A stretch of 64,000 nt of DNA from Muricea muricata (Eukaryota; Cnidaria; Anthozoa; Malacalcyonacea; Plexauridae), in contig OY979718.1 in assembly GCA_963855995.1 (NCBI GenBank), forward strand, positions 46,659,559-46,723,558. The letters are read 5' to 3'. Below the pieces are notes generated by a model. It did no database searches. It had not been told where the DNA came from and saw only the letters and a list, made by a program, of their open reading frames with translations. Below are positions 54,291 to 64,000 of this stretch, piece after piece (position 1 is the first letter of the stretch; each line of letters starts with the position of its first letter). The translations under genes and the position numbers were made by a program.

Positions 54291-57200
54291 TCAAGGAAAA
54301 TTAAATTAAATTTTAGATTTCTTTGAGGTTCGTCTGTCTTAGTTTAAGTTGCTACATATAGTGCAGGATTTAGTATAGTTTGCATGTACATGAGCATGAA
54401 ATAAAATGTGAAAGTTAACATACTCCGGATTCGAAGTATTTGCTTAACTATCATTCGGAAATTATTCGAAAACTCCAGCTTGGTGAGCGAGTTTTAAAAC
54501 GGCGCGAAAACGAAGAAATGAAGAACAAATATTAACAAATCTATCAAGTCATAGTATACATCACATGAAATCTTAGAGCAAATACATACTGATGGCTGAT
54601 GCAAATAAGCTACAACTATAAGTAGGGCCATATGCTAGCAGCACGCATATATAACTACAACTAAGTGTGGCACAAGCAACATCGGACTTTTATACATTAC
54701 CATATATTCAATATAATTGCTAATATGTCTCATATGACACTATATAATACACAGCATAACAGCATAACACCATCTTATATACCATATGATACTATCATGA
54801 GAATTTATGTGCTTAAACATAGTATATATATCCTCATGTATATCAAGTCATAGAATGTATCATGCACATGAATTCATAAAGCAAATAAATATAAACTGAT
54901 GCAAATTAGCTGCAACTAAGTATAGGGGACCAAGCTATCGTACTTGCGCACATTACGATACAATCAGTATTATAATTATGTTAATATTATAATATGTCGC
55001 ATATAGCTGCACAACATACTATATAGAATAACATCTTACACCATATAAAACCACCATTAGAATTCAATGCTTAAACGTGGTATATCGACACGTATATATT
55101 ATGTTACCTAAATATGGTCAACTGTACGTTTAAAGCATGCAATGCATCGAAATTAAAAAACACAGTTACTATAACAATTTATTTGTACACAATTTGGAAC
55201 ACGTTTTATTAATACAGCTATACACACAATAGGTATGCATGGGTAAGCTAAAGCCAGTTAGCTTCATGTTAACTGGTAATTAACATCAATATATGTGTAC
55301 ACAAATACTACAAAACAGTCGAAAACGAGTACAAAATGAAATGAAATAAAAAAAAGAAAACTTGCGCGCCAAGAAAACAAGCCAAATTGCGGACCTCCGA
55401 CAATAAATTGCAATGATCGTGGAACAGCACATATAAATTTAGCAACACAGTCGCCAATATATCAGACGATTTGCTCAGGTCCTACGCCTTAATGTTTGGC
55501 ATTATAAACCCTTTAAAAAAGTTTAATCTGTCAGATCCTTTCTCTTTTCTTTACTTGAAATTGAATCTTTTTAATTAGAGACGCACGCAAAATATGATTT
55601 AACATCCTTTTTTACCAATAAAAAAGTGAAATGTAACAGCTCCCAGCTGCTATTTACCAAACGCTATGGCAACAGTGTTTGTATGCATGTACGGATGGAT
55701 TAAACCGATAGTTATAAAGGGTTTATAAGGTTTGTTGGATATAAGGTAATATCATGTTTGGTGTGACAATTTCATTTGAACTTTAACCGGATGATATGAA
55801 CTTTATTTTTAGAGTTGAAAAATAACAAAACAAAAAGAATATGTTTATAACCATTTCGTTTTTTACCATACACAGTTTTTATCCAGACAAGCAATCATTA
55901 CGCCTCCTATGATATGACCTAATTAGTTAACACTCCACAAACCAAAAAAGTGAAATACGTAGATGAGCATGATAAAAGTCTTAATTACATGATCTTGCGA
56001 GTCTGGGTCTGTATATCTGTTGTCTTTTAGCCCAACAATCAAAAGGGCACAAAAAATGAAACTCATGAGAGTACAAAGTAAAGAGAGGTTATTGAGGACT
56101 TAAAAGGAAAATGTTATAAAAGGTTTGAAAGCGAAATATTATAAAGCGTGCATGTCAATAAAAGGGAAAGGCTGCATGTAAAGGATTAAAAAACTTAAAA
56201 AACGGAAGAATTACAAAGGTTTTAAAAAGCTAGGGAAGAGGGCTGTACATTGGGGGTAATACAACTAACTGAAAAAGAAGATTCGGAGAGGAGGTCCTTC
56301 GTCGGGAAGTTCGGGTAGTTGTATATCTCTCCATGTACAGCTCTCTCATTCAAGAATCTTGGTGGTGAAAGTTAAAGCTGAATAATGTCAACATGCGACT
56401 GATTTATATAACTTTTAATTTCTTTTCGAACAAACAAAAAGTTAATGATTGCGCAAAGGCACGATATTTACTTGAAATCAATGTTCCTGTAAAACCAATT
56501 TACGTTATTCAGGTTTAACTACTGATATTTTTCAGTGCATGAATTAGGATATAATTGTAAGCGGTACAAATGGTACCTAGGAGTAAGTTTCAGGTACGCG
56601 AGTGTTGGACACAGAAGGATTGGTGGACGTCTTTTGTTCGTAACGTATGGGTAGGGGCCCAGGGATGGGGGCCCCAACCCTTAAGTCCCAGTTCGGTCGG
56701 GTACTAACGTCGCTTTAGTTTCAGGTGTCGTCGACGACAGTTCATCGTCAGGTGATTAGCTAGAACTACTATATGATCAGTTAGGTCTTTTTTTATTGTA
56801 AAAGCATGACTTTAGATATTTATTAAGCCTGCTTTTCATTTAGTCGAAAGTTCGCTATAGTTATTTACATTTGGTGCGGACAGTTAGTGAGTAAATGGAA
56901 AAGAAGCTTTGCATGGTTCGGTTCATCACCACCAAGATTGCTAACTTCAGCTGTTTCAGACGTCGAACTTTCCATGTGCCAAACTTAATGCAGACGATTT
57001 AAAGCGAAGTTTCAATTCATTTGTATTATATTCGGCGCATGAAAAGTTTGTCTTCTGAAACATATTCAGATATACAGACCATCAGGCAATAGGTGTTCTG
57101 GGATCTCGAAAGAAAAGCAAAAGATAGCGGTGCCGACAATTCGAAAAACAGAACATGCCGTACGTACCGGATTGTCGAAAAGAGAAAATGGCGGTGCCGG

Positions 57201-57985
57201 AAACGAAAAAAAAACACAAAATGGCGGTGCAAGATAGTATTGGAGATATTGACAGTTTTAAACTGCAGCATTGGCATTTTTGAACTGATATGTGGAAGAA
57301 GTACATAAAGAAAATAGGAGAAAGGAAATAATCGAATAAAGAAAATAAGGGGGAAAAATAAAAAAAAGAGAAAAGATTGAAAAAAGAAGACGTCAGAGAA
57401 TTGGTGATCTGAAGGGCTCAGGTAAGAGGGTTTTTCTCCGGGTCCTCCGGTTTCCCTCAAAAAAAAAGAGTGGCTATGTTTAGGACCATCTAAGATCATA
57501 ATTCTTAGGCATTCTCATTTAACCAAAGTTTCATGCATAGGCATCAAGATTAGCATAAGTGACGATGCATTGTTAGTGTATATAAAATAATTGTTCTCAC
57601 TTCTTCAATTTAGCGATTAGTTGTATTAGTCTGCATGCATGCATACTCCCATGTTTATTTCATTTTCAAATTGTTTTCGGCTTTTTCACTTTGGATAATG
57701 TCAGTGATTTTAACTCATGAGCATAAAATTCGTTTAATCGTGAAACTATAGGAGCTGGCCGGTGAGGATCTTACTGAGTTTAATGATCTGCGGTCTGCAG
57801 GTTAGATTCCTGCTCCACTCAAAGACCTATAAGCAGAGAATTATATGTTAAAAAACAAGATACATCATATAACTCTACCACGGTTGTAAATAATCTAATG
57901 TACCAATTTTGTATGTGGTGTAGTGTTAGCTAGCTTCGTATTTGTAGTTTTGTAGCCTTTATTTTAAGCCAAATTTTCTTCAAAT
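54291..57985. other. Gene-free AT-rich stretch with dispersed repeats
   Basis: No gene is recognisable over 3.7 kb. It includes the relatives of the 53.8-kb element near 56290-56390 and 56930-56960. The minus-strand Phe-rich frames near 57026-57499 look like low-complexity read-through. Confidence 0.5.
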
Positions 57986-58057
57986 GAGTTCAGCGAGATT
58001 TGAACCTGAATGGAAACTCGACTCACGCCAAACCATTTATCAGTAGACTATGAACTC
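57986..58057 (-). repeat. tRNA-like sequence, degenerate
   Basis: On the minus strand, GAGTTCA and TGAACTC form a perfect 7-bp acceptor-like stem 72 nt apart. Between them are an A-box-like TAGTCTACTGATAAATGG and a B-box-like GGTTCAAATCTC. The T and D stems pair poorly, so this is probably a tRNA pseudogene or tRNA-derived SINE head rather than a working tRNA. Confidence 0.3.
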
Positions 58058-58819
58058 ATACTTAAAACTCCAATGTAAATCATCGACTTTAACTAGTCTT
58101 TGGTTATTATTTTAAACTAAACTCAAAACAAATTCTTCACCATTGGACCACTCGTTTATGCCTGAAATTGCGATGTCAGTTATTAAGTTTAACCAATTTT
58201 TGGTCTTTATTTTAAGCAAAAAAATTTAATGTGGTCTTACACAAAACAAAACTTTTTTTTCAATTTTTCTGACAATGTGAAGATTTTATTATGTTAAAGT
58301 GTTGCATACTGCTACCTGTCCCCAAAAATGTAACTTGGCACAATGTTGCTGCTATGATAACCAAGATATGCGAAATGGAAAACAAAAAAAGGAACTCGAA
58401 TGTGCAGGCACTTGAATAATTGCATAATTGATACTTTAATCAAGTAATAGATCTGTTACATATTGACAAAATATGATTAAACAACTACTAAACTGGGCCT
58501 TTAAATCCAAACTTACCGTGGGAACAGTAAGTGGAAAGCTAGTTACTGAAAATAAAGTTCATAGTCGCAAACGGTACGCAGGCGTCCATTTCTAGATTTT
58601 ATTGACTAGCAGCCCAACATATTAACAACAATATTATACCATCTTGCAAACTCAAAAAGTACTAGTTTCGTTTCGTTTTTCGAAATCACTGGCATTTTCT
58701 GTTTTCTTTATTTCACAACACCAATAATAATATACAAGGAAATTTCCAACGGGGATTTATTGCTCAATTACAGTGCAGTTAAATCCCTAATATTAAGCAG
58801 GGCGAGAATCTGTAATAAA
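58058..58819. other. Gene-free stretch
   Basis: AT-rich sequence; no gene or clear repeat seen. Confidence 0.5.
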
Positions 58820-59020
58820 CTTGAAGGCAGGGCCGTGGCTAAAGCGTTAATTGGGGAGGGGGGTGTATGTTCATAATCGTGTTATGACCAGCTAATTTCT
58901 TTTGAAATCAGTTGTCATTAGGGTTAATTTCAAAAGAAATTAGTCGGGCATAACACAATTATATTAATATACACCCCCCCCCCCCCCAATTAACGCTCTA
59001 GCCACGGCCCTGCTTGAAGG
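58820..59020. mobile_element. hAT-type MITE with 8-bp target duplication
   Basis: CTTGAAGG at 58820-58827 and again at 59013-59020 flanks a 185-bp palindrome beginning CAGGGCCGTGGCTA (58828) and ending in its complement (59012). An 8-bp duplication and CAGG-type ends are the signature of the hAT superfamily. The arms also contain runs of G/C. The core (GGTTAATTTCAAAAGAAATTA) is shared with the palindrome at 14773. Confidence 0.85.
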
Positions 59021-59842
59021 CGTGCTGAAAACGATAAGGAGTTCAACTACTTTACTTTTTTACTTATCGAAAATTTGGGGTCATAGATTTTTAAGGATTA
59101 GATGTCATATTAATGTTTTTAATGGTGGAGCGACGACTAGGCGACATTAATCGTTGTTGTAGCTAAGCTAAATGCAACTTTTCTCGAACATTTCTTTGTA
59201 CCATATTGTCAAGTAATAGAATGGTTTCTCTTGCGAAAAAACATGTATTAGTACGTTTTTCAAGTACTCAAAATACGGTAACATTGCGAATCTTAGAAAA
59301 ATGTTTCCACAATTGCACCCGAAACCTTTTTATTATAGCTATACTAATAACATAACAACAACAACAACAACAATAAACGAAAACAAGCTAATTGGGTAGT
59401 CGTTAAAGAGTCAAATGTCTCCGTCATTCATATAATATAATATAATAATATAAGAATATGGCAATTTTATTGAAAATGCGATTTTTTTCAACTTTTCAAA
59501 GTTTATTTTCAGGCTTTCGGCTCTTTGAAAAATTGTATCCGTAAATATTTACACCACCTCAAAGAAATCCCAAACAACTGAATAATTGTCTCCAAAATAA
59601 TTTTCTCTTGTTTGAGATCAGCTTTGAAAACCTTTATGATAAAAACCTTCTATTTTATAAGCATAGCTAATAAAATTCACACATGCATGAGCAGTTTTAC
59701 CCGCACTATGATTTCACATCATTTGTTAATTGTTTTACAAACTTGGCGAAACTTTTGGAAGTTCAAACTGCAATTTTTGGAGCGATTGATTCTTAAACAT
59801 GTTGTAAAAAAGGAAAAAGTGATCATTATAGACATTTCATAA
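59021..59842. other. Gene-free stretch
   Basis: AT-rich; includes a short ACA repeat near 59350. A 76-codon frame at 59612 has no recognisable similarity. Confidence 0.5.
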
Positions 59843-59930
59843 TCTTATTATAAAGATCAATGCCCAACATAATGCTTTGAGTAAAGCCATAAAAACAAGA
59901 TTTAAAATAGAAATTATTTATTGTGACGTT

Positions 59931-59959
59931 TCGTCTTAACTTAAGACATCTTCAGACAA
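59931..59959 (-). ncRNA. Hammerhead ribozyme of the minus-strand Penelope copy
   Basis: The inverse of the plus-strand motif at 62451-62489: CTGAAGA core, stem II, GAAAC, GTC, with stem I TTGT/ACAA. Confidence 0.7.
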
Positions 59960-60166
59960 GTGGATAATATTACATACAAAGTTTAAATATATATCTATGC
60001 TAATAGTGTTGTTATATTTACAAGGTGTAAAATTACAAGGGTTAATTAAGGATATAGACGTGTGAAGGTGGATAGGACATTACAAACACACACAACATAA
60101 ACGACAAATTAGAAGAGGTTAAGAGGAATAGAGTTGCCTTGAACGTTTAGATTAGGTTTGTATTTA

Positions 60167-61768
60167 TTAATGAGCGAGGAGACTCTCGTGTATCATTAAT
60201 TCGTATGAGTCTGAGGAGGAAGAAAGAATTTGAAAGTCGTCAAAGCTAGCAGGGTGCCCAGAGGCGTTTATATGGGACAGAATACTAGACATAGCTGGGT
60301 TGGTTGAATGCTTTCCCGTGATTGGAGAGATACCCAGATGTTCAGATATCCTAGTGTGTAGATGGCGCGTGGTTTGACCCACATACGACGCGGAACAGCA
60401 TCGACACTTGAATAAGTATACCACACTGGATCTCAAGTATTTGGGAACTTTATCCTTGAAGGGAAAAAAGGAAGAGGTTCGTCTGGAAGAACGAAAGACG
60501 AATCTAATGTCAAGATGAGGAAAAGCAGCGTTGCAGAGTCGGTTGATTTGAGTGCGTATCTGTAGAGAATGTATCCCAGTGAATGGGAGGCAAAAATAGA
60601 TTATTTTCTTAGAGGCGGTCAGAACAGGTGGTCTAGGGTCAAAGGTGTGCTCGAGGAAGCGGCGAACAATGCGGTCGAACATGTGAGAGGGAAAACCATT
60701 CGAGTTAAATAACTTTCTGACAACTTCAAGCTGTGTATGAAAATTTTCATAGCTAGAACAAAGGTTGAAAATGCGATGAATCAAACAAGAAACTAAGTTC
60801 TGTTTGTAGGCAAGAGGAATAAAACTGTTAAAGTTGGTGAATAAACCAGTAAACGTAGGTTTGCGGTAAACAGATGTAGCGAACTTTCTGTCGGAACGAA
60901 ATATGTCAATATCGAGAAACGGTAGTTTCCCATCGCGTTCGATCTCAGTGGTAAAGGTTATATTGGCGTGTTGTTGGTTAAGGTAGTCGAGAAAAAATGG
61001 TACGTGGTCTGAGGAGCGGAAAAGAAGGAAGCAGTCATCAACATAGCGTCTGTAGAGTAGAGGTTTGAAGGAAGAAGGGCAGTTGTTTAACCATTTTTGT
61101 TCATGGAAGGACATGAAAATATTGGCGAAAAGAGGACCTAAGGGACTGCCCATTGCCACACCGTCAACTTGTTGGTATAGGCGGCCATTAAAAATGAAGT
61201 GACAATTTTTGACGGACAGGGACAAAAGTTTTTCGAACTCAGAGCGATTAAAACCGTGGAAGAATTGGTGATCAGAGAATAAAGCATTAGAAATTATTCC
61301 AATAGTTTCATTCACAGGGATATTGGTGAACAGGGAAACAACGTCAAAGCTAGCCATGAAAACGTTTCTGGAGTCAATGTCACTGTTTAGGAGTTTCTGG
61401 ACAAAAGAAAAGGAATCAGTGATGATAAAAGGGTTTGTCGTGAGAGGAGTTAGAAGCGGTATGAAGAATTTGGCGAGTTTATAGGAGTAGTGATTTACAG
61501 AGGATAGAATTGGTCGAAGAGGCATGCTTGGCTTATGGATTTTAGGAAGGCCGTACAGTATGCCTATGCGAGAACCTGTGGGATACAGTTCATTGTAGTT
61601 TTTCTCACTTAATGCGTTTTCAGCCTTTAGTTTCTTTAACAGCGACTTCACTTGATTTTCACGTTGTAAAGTTACTTTGACAGGATCTTCGTTAAGGAGT
61701 TGAAATTTAGACGTGTCTGCTAATATTGTGTCAATTTTCTGATTATAATCATCTTTGTCCGGTTTCAT
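60167..61768 (-). pseudogene. Penelope-like reverse transcriptase with GIY-YIG domain
   Basis: 533 codons from the first Met, open further to the junction at 61802 (NDLRNDNTIVI precedes it), so the N-terminus is lost. Reverse transcriptase motifs: GLPKIHK, FDVVSLFTNIP, QVDGVAMGSPLGPLFANIF and the catalytic YVDD in YRRYVDDCF. The C-terminal VYLFKCRCCSASYVGQTTRHLHTR is the GIY-YIG endonuclease domain that marks this class. The last residues are shifted by a 4-bp insertion (GCTC) absent from the inverted copy, which gives a premature stop. Confidence 0.93.
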
Positions 61769-61977
61769 GATGACGATAGTGTTATCGTTTCTTAAATCAT
61801 TCTAAGAAAATAATCTATTTTTGCCTCCCATTCACTGGGATACATTCTCTACAGATACGCACTCAAATCAACCGACTCTGCAACGCTGCTTTTCCTCATC
61901 TTGACATTAGATTCGTCTTTCGTTCTTCCAGACGAATCTCTTCCTTTTTTTCCTTCAAGGATAAAGTTCCCAAATAC

Positions 61978-62301
61978 TTGAGATCCAGTGTGGTATACTT
62001 ATTCAAGTGTCGATGCTGTTCCGCGTCGTATGTGGGTCAAACCACGCGCCATCTACACACTAGGATATCTGAACATCTGGGTATCTCTCCAATCACGGGA
62101 AAACATTCAACCAACCCAGCTATGTCTAGTATTCTGTCCCATATAAACGCCTCTGGGCACCCTGCTAGCTTTGACGACTTTCAAATTCTTTCTTCCTCCT
62201 CAGACTCATACGAATTAATGATACACGAGAGTCTCCTCATTAATAAATACAAACCTAATCTAAACGTTCAAGGCAACTCTATTCCTCTTAACCTCTTCTA
62301 A
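61978..62301 (+). pseudogene. Inverted copy of the GIY-YIG C-terminal domain
   Basis: The same C-terminal sequence as the minus copy, from the GIY-YIG domain to the true C-terminus ending IPLNLF, without the 4-bp insertion. Homologous sequence starts at 61803, but frameshifts in the first 170 bp break the frame upstream of 61978. It cannot be active on its own. Confidence 0.85.
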
Positions 62302-62450
62302 TTTGTCGTTTATGTTGTGTGTGTTTGTAATGTCCTATCCACCTTCACACGTCTATATCCTTAATTAACCCTTGTAATTTTACACCTTGTAAATATAACA
62401 ACACTATTAGCATAGATATATATTTAAACTTTGTATGTAATATTATCCAC

Positions 62451-62489
62451 TTGTCTGAAGATGTCTTAAGTTAAGACGAAACGTCACAA
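62451..62489 (+). ncRNA. Hammerhead ribozyme of the plus-strand Penelope copy
   Basis: TTGT, then the core CTGAAGA (CUGANGA consensus), a stem II of GTCTTA/TAAGAC, then GAAAC, GTC and ACAA closing stem I. The extremely short stem III (AC/GT) is known for ribozymes of Penelope-like elements. Confidence 0.75.
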
Positions 62490-62567
62490 TAAATAATTTC
62501 TATTTTAAATCTTGTTTTTATGGCTTTACTCAAAGCATTATGTTGGGCATTGATCTTTATAATAAGA

Positions 62568-62784
62568 ATACGTTTTCCGCCTGGCACATCTCTGGCTACA
62601 GTATTTCATAATCTCATCTACTGGCGTTGCTTTTAAACTATTGGGCATTATTCTAGACATTTTGCAATATGAATTTGCTTGTTCATGGTGCCACTTTAAA
62701 AATGTTCTCCCTCTTAGTAATTAGGTAGGCGTCCCGAAACATTTTAGAAATTCACGATGCTGATCGGGTAAGTATATATCCCAA
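62568..62784. other. Short gap
   Basis: No feature seen. Confidence 0.5.
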
Positions 62785-63258
62785 TCACTGGTGGTATGGT
62801 ACATAATGACGGCAAAAAGTAGGGTTGTCGTCTGGAGATACATTGTCTTTCACAGCGAAAGTAAACATTCGTCTGTTTACGCTGTTAACGTCTTTTCTGT
62901 ACTCCCACATCATGTTTGATACAATCACGAGATCATGAGGTCCCGGAATACGCCCACCTGGCTTTACGCTAGCCCCGCACCCATAACATTTGCCCACTTT
63001 CTCTTGAAACAGTCGACTTGCTTTTGATAACAACGTCATAACGATTTCCATCCTCAACAAGCTTTTCGACCCTTAGTTTATTGCTTTTCGTTATTGCCCC
63101 TTTGAAGACTCTTCTGGAGGTCTTTGCCTGGTCGTTTTCTCAACCTTCCAGGCCTTTTATCCTTGTCGCAGTCGTCTTCCTCAACAGATGATTCTGATTC
63201 AGTGTCATCATATACACTAACGTGGCGTTTTTTCGGCCGTCCCCTCTTCCGCCTCTTT
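62785..63258 (-). pseudogene. Decayed zinc-finger ORF, probably transposon-derived
   Basis: The upstream part (63258-63083) encodes an AT-hook-like RGRPKKR and an acidic Ser-rich stretch and stops near 63083. The downstream frame (63060-62785) carries CYGCGASVKPG, a central basic/aromatic region and a late Cys/His (FCRHYVPYH), like a zinc-binding domain I associate with transposon-encoded ORFs in invertebrate genomes. The two parts are out of frame, so the gene is broken. The family is not identified. Confidence 0.4.
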
Positions 63259-64000
63259 GATTAGGATTTCGGTTCTAAACTGCACGTTGGGTCTATCTCA
63301 CCGATTATGTTACTAATAGGAATGTTATGCTGGAGAAAGTTTCGCTCATCTTTGCACAAATTCCACCTGCACCACCATATCAATTTCAACCATATCTACC
63401 AACCAGTGCTTAGCTTCGAACTTCTCAGTATCAAAGTTACTCAAATCCGAGTTTAGCCACGTACAGCTCGTGAAGTGCTCATGTCACCTTATTCATCTCT
63501 TATCATTTCACGCTGCATTAAAATTACCCAAAGGGGAAGATCTATGTCGAGATGTGTACGTGGGCATTTCAGTGGATCTTCTAAAAGGCAAGACGTGTAC
63601 AAAACATTTCAAGCCATTTTTTGATGCCCAAACGCTTAAGATTTTATCACCCGCGCAGACACGTCGGCTTTTTTTACAAGAGTTCGTAAACCGATTACTC
63701 GAACAGTATATGAAGGCTTGACCCACTATTTCACCTTGGCAGCCAACGAAGACCTATCACAAACGATTGCATTTTGGCATCACTGCACGCAGAACGTTTT
63801 ACCCAGGCGTATCTGGAGTTCTTAAGTTATTAACTCCAGAGTTACAAAAAAGACACGGGTATTGCGCGTGAGGAAGGTGACACACTACATAATAGAGACC
63901 TTAAGATTGCCGTTTACCGCAAACGGCTAACCTCAAGAAATTCTGTTGTAATGAAATCAAAATCATGAACCGTGAAATGTTCCAGCCATAAGATTTGTTA
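63259..64000. other. Right edge, no confirmed gene
   Basis: A plus-strand frame at 63470-63721 (83 codons, with KPFFDAQTLKILSPAQTRRL) could be part of an exon or of a transposon ORF, but I recognise no family. Nothing else can be supported. Confidence 0.4.

Larger units (their letters stand above)
59843..62567 (-). mobile_element. Penelope-like element with inverted 3' copy
   Basis: A minus-strand copy (61802 to 59843) is joined head-on to a plus-strand partial copy (61803 to 62567). The two arms (59843-60611 and 61803-62567) are nearly identical; the left is 4 bp longer because of a small insertion in the coding end. Each arm carries the ORF's C-terminus, the 3' UTR and a hammerhead ribozyme. 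The minus copy lacks its 5' end at the junction. Inverted partial copies are known for this retroelement class. Confidence 0.88.

Noticed and set aside
57026-57499. 157-codon Phe-rich minus-strand frame
   Set aside because: Low-complexity reading of an A-rich plus strand; no domain pattern.
57751-57818. tRNA-like sequence with A-box and B-box resemblance
   Set aside because: The T stem and the acceptor stem would need the same bases, so no cloverleaf forms.

Overview
This is nuclear DNA from an intron-rich, AT-rich animal, most likely a marine invertebrate. The genes present do not let me separate sponge, cnidarian and other lineages. Both housekeeping genes are ordinary metazoan genes read as spliced exons: INTS6 on the minus strand (15441 to 2128; 19 exons whose phases all agree; about 995 codons) and NDUFA1 on the plus strand (17146 to 18582; 3 exons). 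A secreted two-exon protein with a phage-type (GH24-like) lysozyme domain and a granulin-like Cys-Cys tail lies at 19904-21007, minus strand.

From 21 to 29 kb I recognise no host gene. The stretch holds tandem repeats, a TTAA-flanked inverted-repeat element (24313-24837) and a 2.2 kb foldback palindrome (26190-28396).

The centrepiece is a Maverick/Polinton at 29588-50023 (about 20.4 kb). It has terminal inverted repeats starting AG, and a 6-bp target duplication that matches at 5 of 6 positions. It encodes a protein-primed family B DNA polymerase, an rve integrase with chromodomain, a packaging ATPase, a major capsid protein, a probable penton/minor capsid protein, a collagen-like fibre, a GIY-YIG/C2H2 protein and many small membrane or coiled-coil proteins. 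Its left end carries a transcription-factor cluster (TFIIS-like, VLTF3/TFIIB-like, VLTF2-like FCS zinc finger) with a shared upstream motif and no RNA polymerase. Most genes end in a DNA hairpin. One membrane protein ends in overlapping PTAP, PPxY and LYPxL late-domain motifs. I found no adenovirus-type maturation protease. The element is broken by a 5'-truncated LINE with a long TAA tail inside the integrase gene, and by single-base frameshifts in the polymerase, major capsid, minor capsid, TFIIS-like and one virion-like gene. The frames are otherwise open, so the copy is either young or the assembly has uncorrected indels.

Right of the Polinton come minisatellites (a 15-bp-type array, a 42-bp array of about 37 copies, a GACGATGCC-type array), dispersed inverted repeats, an hAT-type MITE with an 8-bp duplication (58828-59012), a Penelope-like element whose 3' part is present twice in inverted orientation, each with a hammerhead ribozyme (59843-62567), and a decayed zinc-finger ORF near 63 kb.
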